The position numbers and the translations under genes are program-made. Shown piece by piece: positions 11,040 to 20,976 of a stretch of DNA of 64,000 nt. The stretch's first letter is position 1. Each line of letters begins with the position of its first letter. The stretch lies in NCBI RefSeq assembly GCF_001649575.2, contig NC_051431.1:21674692-21738691 (forward strand). The letters run 5' to 3'. The DNA is from Kryptolebias marmoratus. Its lineage: Eukaryota > Chordata > Actinopteri > Cyprinodontiformes > Rivulidae. Below the pieces are notes generated by a model. The model made no database searches. It was not told where the DNA came from and was given only the letters and a program-made list of their open reading frames with translations.

Positions 11040-12056
11040 AATGAAGTACAACTTGAATTATTTTGTTCAGTCCCTGTTCTGCTGCTGGCTTTCTTGCTGC
11101 CAATCTTGGCTCCTGATTCTGAGTTGAAGTTTACCAAGCAGATTAACTCTGTTTTGCGGAGTCTGGAGAAAATTGTGCTCCACTACTGTAATGCACTTTA
11201 TCCTGGGGGGGGGGTCACTCAGGTTTCTCTTTCTCCTCTCCAAACTTGTCCAAAATGCTGCAGCTCCACTTTCAACAGGAACTCGTTGAACAGGAACTTC
11301 TTGAACACGTCTCGCTGAACAGATTTTAAAACCTTCCTGTCGACTCATCTTCACTTCCTGTTTTTTTAAATCATTTTTAAAAACACATCTGCTCTCAATC
11401 ACGTGTCACTAAGTGGGAGTTGATTTTATTACCGTATTTTCCGGACTATAAGGCGCACTTAAGGGCCTTCAATTTTCTCAAAAAACGACAGCTCGCCTTA
11501 TAATCCGGAGCAACTTATATATGTAAGAATTTGGTAAACTACAAAGCTACGCCACTTGCAGCATTAAGGCTCAGTTAGTCACGCAGGGCGGTGGAGGCGT
11601 TTATACTTGACGCTTACATCGGTGCAGTATTCTTCTGTAAGTTTTGAACTGTTTGATTATCTTTGTGGTCTCTCATAGAGGGATCATAGAAATGCTGATA
11701 CAGGTGAACCAGCTCCGCTAGAGCACCGAAATCGTCCATTTTGAATGGAGCGTGGTGCACACGGTCCGAGCTAAGTTACAAAAACTGGGAGGCGAGGATA
11801 AGCCTTATAGTCCGGTGCGCTTTATATATGACAAAAGTTTGAAAATGGACCATTCATTGACAGTGCGTCTTACAATCCAGAGCACCCTATAGTGCGGAAA
11901 ATATGGTGTTGTTTTATGTACAAGTTTATTTTCTTCAGAGGTTTTAATTTTTTTCCTTTTTATTGTTGTTCAGCGCGTTGGTTGCCACTCTTTTTTTTTA
12001 AACATGCTTTGTAAGAAAAATTGACTTGATTAAATGTCTGATTGATTGAAATAAAA
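11040..12056 (+). mobile_element. L2-like LINE 3' fragment split by a MITE
   Basis: At about 11180-11270 a degraded reverse-transcriptase C-terminus is readable: YCNALY, then in a shifted frame KLVQNAAAPLSTGTR. The 3' tail resumes at about 11907-12056 with TTGTTGTTCAGCGCG and an ATTGATTG-type end, as in teleost L2/Rex1 LINEs. Between them, 11432-11906 is a separate MITE. Frameshifts and gaps make the LINE dead. It starts about 100 bp after the siae stop codon, so it may lie in the siae 3' UTR. Confidence 0.65.
11432..11906. mobile_element. MITE with CCGTATTTTCC ends, nested in an L2-like LINE
   Basis: Left end CCGTATTTTCCGGACTATAA follows TA at 11430-11431. The right end finishes GCGGAAAATATGG at 11906 and is followed by TG rather than TA, a likely decayed duplication. 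It shares internal sequence with the 7665-8008 copy in reverse order, including the motif reading TTGAAAATGGACCATT on this strand. LINE sequence continues on both sides, so the MITE inserted after the LINE. Confidence 0.75.
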
Positions 12057-12775
12057 ATCTGTTGTTTTTTATGCAGGCCATATCATTTTATATGGCTGCA
12101 AGGTAAATGAAGATGACATTAATACGAAGGACAGTTATTTGCAATTAACTTTCTTTAAAAAAAAATGTAGAAACAAGATTCATTAAATGTTTGTTTTATC
12201 TTTTAGATATAAAACACCACTTCTCTCTGGGAATTTAAAAAAAAAAACACTGACTTTATGGTTGTTTATTTTTCTACACAATCTGCACATTTGAGCAATT
12301 TTGGATAAATAAATGAAATGATATGTTTCCTTTTGATAGAGCTGAATTGTGAGGGTTACAGTTCATTGTGACTAAACATTTTCACAAACTGAGTTTTACA
12401 AACACATCGTTTTATGTGTAAAATAAAAAAAACTGGGAATAGCAGTCCAGCGAGGAATGCAGGCGGTGCTAAAATCTGTACAGACACAAAAATTAAACCT
12501 TTTTATCTCACATCTCAGTAGTACAACTAAAGATGACTCCACGATGTAGCAGATATGTTTACATACAGAAAGTGCTGGACTTATTGTTATCGGCGTGAAG
12601 AACAAATCTGAGTCGTGTACGGCAGCCATTTGTGTGAGGCATTCAGCATAATTAATCTGAGTTGCCTAAATGTTAACAAATGCCTCAGATTTCTGAGTTT
12701 CATAGCTAGGAAGAGGAAAAAGAAAAACTGGGGAAGACGATTTGTGTGGTTTTCTGGCAACTGGAGAGAAGCGTC

Positions 12776-15700
12776 TCAGGAGCTGAAATACGAGGTGGAG
12801 GCCTTCATGGTGGGGGAAGTCAGCTGGAGCTGATGAGAGGAACCAGGAGACGGAGGGGTTTGTCCTGAGGAGAGACACAGGAGACGCTGATCATCCTGCC
12901 AGTGTCGAAACGTGCCAAGACAAATAAAAACAGCCTGCGGCGACTCCACTTCAGGGTTATTTACAGACGCCAGCAAAGAGCTGCTTTATGTTTCGTCCTG
13001 ACGTTTTAAACCCCGGATCCTGCATCATAAAACAAAACGCAACTGTTATTGTGTGCCCACCGAACGACTCTGACCGTCTTTGTTTATTCTAAAAGCCACT
13101 CCGTCCCTGCAGATGCCATAAACACGCTCCATTTTATCGGGTCCTTACGCTGTGTGAATGTTTACTTTTCTCCTTGGTGCCGCAAAATCTACAAGTAGAA
13201 GAAGAGAACTCAAAACGGATAAAAAAAAATAAAAATAAAAGGTGGAGTATTCAGTATTCCCTGAAAGCATACACATCGCCCAGCACCTTTCATGCCAGAG
13301 CTTGAAACTGAGCGATGATGGCGCTGCAGCCATTTTGGACAAACCTTTAAAAATATGTCACACTGAAAGTACGCCTCTCGGCTGCGACCACACAGAAGTT
13401 TAGCTCAATATCTGTAAAGATGTCCGACTTTTTTTTTAGTTATGTTTGCTAAGGTCAATTAGCTGTGGCGGCCATCTTGAATTGGGTTGACTCTGAAAGT
13501 TAAATCTGTTGTAGGTGTAACTACAGTGATTACTTCCTGTTTGTTGTCTCTCGGTCTGCACCAATTTATTCTGTTAGATTTTTATTGCGTTTACTGTTGG
13601 TTTTAATTTCAATTTCTGCACGGTGACCTTTAGAGTTCTGATAGGCGCCTATAAATAAAATGTATTATTATGATGATGCTCCGCTGCATCACAACATAAA
13701 ACAGGGAGCAGCACCAACACCTGCGGCGTGCTCCGTCTTGATGCTCCCGTCGCGGCCCTGGTGTCTCTGGTAGGCTTCGAAGTTGATCGAGGCGTCGTCG
13801 TCCGACAAGCTGCGGGGCACCTGGCCGTCGCCGAGGCGGCACACCTCGAAACGAATCCACCTGTAGCTGCGGGAGCCGGGCCGAGCAGAGAAAAAACAAA
13901 ACAGAATCAGCTTTTCGTACAGAGACCGTGTGAACTCGCTGCAGTTTTAAACTCTGGCAGCGACAGAATAAAAAAAGAGGCAACATCACCAGAAATTTAC
14001 ACATATGGGTCACTTCATGAAATGGGGTCACCGTTACACACCGTCAAAATTACTGATCAGTAAAAACACATCATCCCTGTGAACAGGGGGGGAAAAAACC
14101 AAACTGATCGCCTCTATAAAGATTGATTAAATAACTGGGAGAACCTGATGGCTTAATTATCTTAGAAGTCTACTTTTTGGAGATTTTTTTTCTGAAAAGG
14201 GGGACAAACACCTACAGTTTTATTTTGATATAAATAAACAAATCGCTTCAACTTATTTGTCTGAATTTACTTCTCATTTCATGGGAATGCATTCATTTTT
14301 GGGGGGGCAGGTGCTCAAGTAGAAGAAAAGGGCACTTTGTGTGGCGCACAGAACCGCTCGCTGTCGAAGCAGTGTGAGATTTATTACGGGCAGAGACTGG
14401 TTAGCCTGCCGGTTATAAGGGCAGCGTGGAGGTGAGGAGAGAAGCATTGCCCCATTGAGCCCGTCTCTAGCACCACCTAGTGTCTATCTGTGCACATCCC
14501 TGCCCGTAGACCAACGTCTTAACCGCTCGGCGCGGCGGCAGAGAGCACGCCAAACATGCTGCGTCAAACAGAACCCGTAGTTAAAACCCACATTTCCAAA
14601 CTGCTAATTTATTCATTAAATAAAACTCTGATTGTGTCGTTTGAAAGCGCCGCTCTTGCGAGCTTTAAATCCACGGGGAGATCGAATTCAGTTGAACGAT
14701 GAAGCAACAGTCATCGATCGTTTGCTTCGTGTCCCAACTCAACCAGAGTTACGCTCGAGTCCCAATACAAACGCAAAAAAAGAGCATTCTGTGGCTTTCC
14801 CTGCAAGCACCATCCCATAATAATATGAGCAGAAGTCAAATGCGCCGATCAATAAATTGCTGAGTCGTCAAGCTGTGAAAGCTGCCCCGCGAGGAGGAGG
14901 AGGAGGAGTCTGAGTCTGTTTCGGGTCACTAAAGTCCTTTTTTTTTTTTTTTTTTTAAATAGTTACGGGATTTATATATTTTTCATTGTACCACGTGATG
15001 TAAATTAGTGTTTGTAATTGTAATTTTTTTTTAAAAAAAGCAGTATCTGAGGTGCAAAGAGAAGCAGAAAAAAATCTCCTGTTTGTCAAAAATCCCTGAG
15101 CTGAGTGTTGAATATTCCTCGGAAGTAAAAACCGTAAGGAACTCGCACATTTCTGCTTCTGCAGCGCGTGACGGTAATAAAAGAGTCGAGCTACCTTGAG
15201 CTGAATATTTGTGATCTCCGAACCCTGAAAGGGTGCTTTATCGGGAAGCGGTTTTTCCATCCGTCGACCCACTGCAGCGTGAACACACAGTGTTGTGTTC
15301 CTGACCCCGATGCAGGAAACGTACACAAAGGTTGGCAAGAAAGAAAGAAATTGCCAACAGGTTGCTGTGCATGTGAGCGTCCCAAAAGGGTTGTCACATT
15401 GATTTTTCTTTTAGATATTATTAAATAAAAAGAGCAAAACCTAAACTGGAACTGAGACTTCAGTGACTCTTAAAAAAAATGCACACATTACCTCCAGTTT
15501 TCATGTGTTTGTTTTTATAGTTCTGTTTACTCCAAGCCCTGAGATGGACCCGCGACCTGTCCAGGGTGTCCCCCGTCTCTCGCTCAGTGACCGCTGGACA
15601 AAGACACCGGCTGCTCGCGACCCGGAAAGATGGATGTTTAGTTGAAGCGTTAACGTCAGTAGTTTGGAAACGTCTTCCTGTTCGGCTGAACGTTCCCAGC

Positions 15701-18700
15701 AGATTACAACTGGATCCGCCTCGAACGGTTGTTTTTAATCGCAGCTTTACAAAACAATGATCCATGTTTTCATGTCCGGCTCCAGGTCAGTGAGTGCTTC
15801 GGTTACGTTACGTTTGCTTCCCGGGTCCACAGATGACCCGACCGCATGGGCAACTTTAGGTGACTTTTGTCAGAGTTATATTCAAAAAGCTGAGAAGAAG
15901 TTTTAAATCCTGAAGTCCTGAGACGGCGCTGATTTCTCGCTGCAAAGCGAAGATGAAAAGAACCAATCGGAAACGAGTCCAAAGGTCCAGACCCCGCCAC
16001 AGTTCCAGGTTGGATCCGAGCTGCTGGCAAAGTGCGTTCACGTTTCAGTGACGGCGGCGTTAGCGAATAATTAAAGAATCAGGTTCAGATAAGAGTCAGG
16101 ACCGCGTCGTTTCCAGTAATGTTGAGATGAAAGAATGAGATCGTTAAGACCTATAAAAAAAAGCTTCATTAAAGCCAAAACCTCGTATGTGTTGAGAAAT
16201 GTAAATAAAACAATACAAATGACCATCTGTTCATTCTGTCTGCAGTAAGACTACAGGAAGACTTGTTCTGCTTTTAGTTTCCCTTTTTTTTTTACTTTTA
16301 AAATAAATCATTTAAGGGGGAAGGGGGAGTTAAAGTCCTCATCTTTAAAGTTCTTTATTTTACCCTCCTGAGACCTGAAGTTAGAATAAAAAGCGTATTT
16401 TTAATATGCCTCCAACTGTGTGGATTATTACAACCTCACAGACATCGAAAAACAAACATTTTTTGAACAATTTGTAGCTCGAGGATTTAAATATAAAGTT
16501 TTCCGACGCTCCTTTAGTAATAAAACCAGAAACAAAAACAAACAGCCTGTTTTTTAACCTTAAATGAGGATCTGCTGATCAATCAGAAAGATAAATTAAA
16601 AAGGGAAGGATAACAGTGTGTGCTGAAGCTGGTGGTATTTCATGTGTGAAACTGAAACTGGAATGTAAACTGAACTTACTTGCTACATTTGCGAGCGCCC
16701 GGACAGCTCTGGATCAGATTCTGGATGGTCGGGTGAGAGAAGCCGAAGAAGTCCGCCCCCGATGGCACGATCGGCGCCACAGACTTAGAACTAAGAGAAG
16801 AACGTGTTAGAAGAGTTTAAAAAGAAAGAAAAAAAGAGAAAAGTACAAGATATGGCTGAAACAGCTGCAAACATTTTGTGACCATGTTCTTGATCAGGGG
16901 TCTCCAATCCTGGTCCTGGAGGGCCACCATCCTGCAGGTTTTCCTTGTTTCTCTGCTCCAACACACCTGATTTCAATCTGTGTGATTAACAGGCTTCTGC
17001 AGAACATGAAGAGGTGATTTAACCATCGGATTAGGTGTGTTGGAGCAGAGAAACAGGTAAAACATGGAGGATGGTGGCCCTCCAGGACCAGGATTGGAGA
17101 CCCCTGTTCTAGATGAAGGCTGGACCTCCGAACCCTGGACCTACTCGTAAATTTAGGAACTAAAAGGAGTCCAGGTCTCGGTGGAGGATGATGTTACCTG
17201 TTGGATGCGATGACCTTCAGCAGATTTGAGTGGCACATCAGAGCAGAGGACGCCACGATGGCGTTCTGAGGATCATCTTCGGGCACGATCTCAAACTAAA
17301 GATGGACGACAGAGGGGCGTTTGTGAATCTTTTGAACAAACGCGAAATTTATTTTGAACACATTTGTTCAAACTGTCACTGTGTTCTGACAATAAAATGT
17401 GAGACAGATAATCTGCGAAAAACAATCCAGCTCCTCTGGCTCAGTGGTCCTGCTGCCATTTGCGGGAATACGCCGCTCCCGGTCAGAAACAACCAATCAG
17501 AGCCAGGAGGAGGGTCTTAGCAGTGTCAATCACGCTGCTCACACCCATCCCTCTGCGCAGCGCGTGCCGTCCTTCAAGCTGAAGATTGCCGGCGTGCTGC
17601 AGCTGTGCTAATGGCGGAGACACAACCTAACGTTACAGAAAAACTGACAATTTCTCACTTTCACAACAGTCTCCGCTGTGGGGGGGAGGGGCATAGCACA
17701 GCTGAGAGCAATTGGGAGGGACCTGTAAGGCGGGCTTGTTCAAATATTCAGTCCAAGTCCACGGTTTTCTCAGAACTCCCTACTGCAGCTTTAATGCTCA
17801 GTTGTGATTTTTTTTTTTTTTTTTGCTCAAATCTATTTTTTCCCTGGTCGTTCATGTTATATTTTAAACCAGACCTCCATCAGACTCCGGTGTGAACAGT
17901 CCCCAGTTCCTGAAATGACCCGCATGCACAGATGAAGGTATGACGTCACACTCCGCACGCTGAGTTTACAGAATATGGACGCCGCGAGTGTTAGCATGTG
18001 TGTACTGATTCTGAAGTTGCTGTCCAATCGGGGCCAACTGTACCTCCAAATGGTAAAAGATCAAAGAAGACAGAGAAAGAAAAAAGAGCACAAATGTAAA
18101 CGATGACCTTGCTGCCTCTGAGCGGAGGCATGTGTGGAGTCAGAGTCAGAGCCAAGAGTGGTGGGACTTTGACGTGAGGGATCTTAGTCCTTTCAGTCGA
18201 CCTAAAAATCGGATGAAATGCGCCCTGAACGTTCGCACTGAGGTCGCTTTGAAAAAGACCGGGGTCGGTTATGAAAAGACTGGATTTGTCACGTTCAAAT
18301 TGCAATAAATACAAGTGTTTGTTCCAAACTATCAGGCGAAGTTTCAACACACTCACCTATCAGGTATTTTGTGTATAATCTGTATAGTTTTTTTTTTTAA
18401 ATAAACAGGGTGTGTGTGTGTGTTGTACCTGAGGACCTGTCCCTCCATCTTTGATCTGACAGGTGTACAGGCTCTGCTGCTCGGGGCTTTTCATGCTGGC
18501 GAAGACTCGCGTGCTGCAGAAGCCCACGGGGTAGATGGCGCACTCGTCGTGGAACAGCATCCTGTCTGTGATGATCTGCGGAGGTTAGAGTTGGACAAAA
18601 GGTGTTCAGTGGTCTCGGCCTAATGCAGGTCGGAACCACCGCTCTCCTTTTTCACAAAGTGCTGGCTCTGACCTCTCCCAGACTGTAGACTGTGAGACCA

Positions 18701-20931
18701 CCCAGAACGATGGGGAAGACCGGACGCCCCGACGAGTCCAGAGGGATGGGCTGCACCAGCCTGCGCGACCCGTCTGCCAGCTTCCTCTTCTTAGACATCT
18801 TCTTTGGAACTGAAAGCACAAGTTCCAGACTATTGATCCAATGTATTACTAATCCAGTGAACATTACTGCTCTGAGATTTCTGTTTGAAACGCCCCTCAG
18901 GCTCTTAAAGTGACGGTTCGGACCTTTTGAAGGAAAGTTTTGTGGAAATGTTCTAAACAATTAATATCTTACCTTTTGAACAACCTAAGTTTGGAGAAAA
19001 TGGAGTTTTGCTCCGACCAGACTGACGAGCTAACAGCTAGTCGGAGCAGAGTAAAGACCAAAGTGCATTGCCGCCATCATAAAACTCCCCCAACCTCAAA
19101 CATGTCACAGTGGTTCATGCAAGTAATCATTCATAAACTGTTACACTGCCGCCAATTTCTATGTAATTTTTACGTAGTTATTCATAAAGAGAGATGGTTA
19201 TTCGCAAACGCAAACAGCGTCAGCAGCAGTTGTAGCACTTCCTGTGCAGTACGAGGTACTTCTGCCAGAACAACCACTGAAGACACAACCGATGGCGGCA
19301 TTAAGGTTTATAAAATAAAATATGCGTGAATCACCATTAAATTTGGGAATTTGAAGTCAATTTTTAAAAAAAAAAAAAAAAAAAACTAGCCATTAGCTCT
19401 TCAGTTCAGACAGAATTAAACTATTTTTCCAAACTGAGGCCGTTCAAAGAGCCATCTACAACAGGGAAGATATTAACGGTCCATGACCACAGAATCCCAC
19501 TCGAACAGATCCGATTAAAGGAGGACTTCTGAACAGCGAGCAGCAAAAGCGAAGCCGTAAAACGTATGACTGATGGAGTTTACATGTCGCCTTGCATCGT
19601 TCGTGTTAAATAAGTGGTGGATGATTGTGGATTTTCGTTTTTAAATTGTATTTAAAAGGACTGATTTATACAGATGTGGAGAAGTTAATTACATCTGTCT
19701 GCCATGTGTTGAGTTTAAAGGAGAATTTAGGTTTGGAAAGTGTTTCCTGATGTGGACAGATTTATCGGTGCTTTTTAAGTGTAGAAAGAAAAACCCCACA
19801 AAGGTCACCGAAATAACGTGGAAACTGACTAAAGTAATTAAAAGAAAAGATTTACTGAAAATCAGCCATTGCTTTTGAATTTTGTTTTTCAGTCTTCTGG
19901 TTCAACAGATTTACAAAAACAAAACAAACAACAACAAAAAAAAGAACTAATGAAACTGGCCCCAACAAAAAGGATGATACCCTTAACTTAGTATTTTGTT
20001 GCACCACCTATCGAGGCCATCTTTGTGATCAAGTGATTTCTGTAACTCTTTTCCAGGTTGATCTCTGCCTTCACAGCTCCCTTGTAAAGACGTATCATTT
20101 GTCATACTTACGGTCCTCCCTCCCATTCTCCTTCCCTCGCTCTTTCCTTTCCTTCTTGGGCTTCCTGAGCAGTCCTTCCTCTCCCGCTGACGCTGCTGAC
20201 GTCAGGTTGTGGGGCACAGGGAGGCCAGACGGCCCCGCGGGACCTGAGGTCAGCGCCACTGGCGGCACAGGAGGCAGGGAGCTTGAGCCGGGCGGTGGCA
20301 GCACTTCCCCCTCTGAGACAGACTGGTACTGCAGCAGCGTCTTCAATAAGAACCTGAGAAGAAAAGACAAACCCGGCAACTCATGAAAGGGTCTTCAGAA
20401 GAGACCAGCACGTTAAAAAAAAACAAACTGTAACTTGGCCTTGATAGCTTTACATCTCCATGATCTGGGATTCTTGTAACCACAGGGTTTATCAGATTTT
20501 ATTTGGGAGTCACGAGCTCCGCCCCCGTCCCTGTACTCACCTGCGCTCCTCCTTTGCTCTGAGAAACTTCTCTTCTATGTGAGCAACTTCGTCACACAGA
20601 GCTGCATTCTCCTGAGGATTAAAACTGAAAACAGTCAGGGTGGATGTCAAGATATTAACATTTCCTCATTACAAATATGCAGATACATGTGTATTTAGTG
20701 TCCTTTACTAACTTGTCTTGGCTATATTTGATATTTACTACTTACTATAACCTACACGTGCGTACTTTAGGTCCATTTTGTTTTCAATCAATCAATCAAT
20801 TCACTTTATTCTGGTGAATTATCAACAGACAATAAACAAACCCATAATTTACCAAAAAAGGAATAGGCTGAAACTAAAGCTTATCCTTGCCTACCCAACT
20901 TAAGTGCCTAACAACCCACCAATATATCTTC

Positions 20932-20976
<45 letters not shown>

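Noticed and set aside
14505..14545. A functional tRNA gene
   Set aside because: Only the D-arm-like part is present; there is no anticodon arm, box B or acceptor stem pairing.
19955..20060. Possible Tc1/mariner relic (GATACCCTTAACTTAGTATT, TTGTTGCACCACC)
   Set aside because: It resembles a remembered teleost repeat, but no terminal repeat or second copy was found here.
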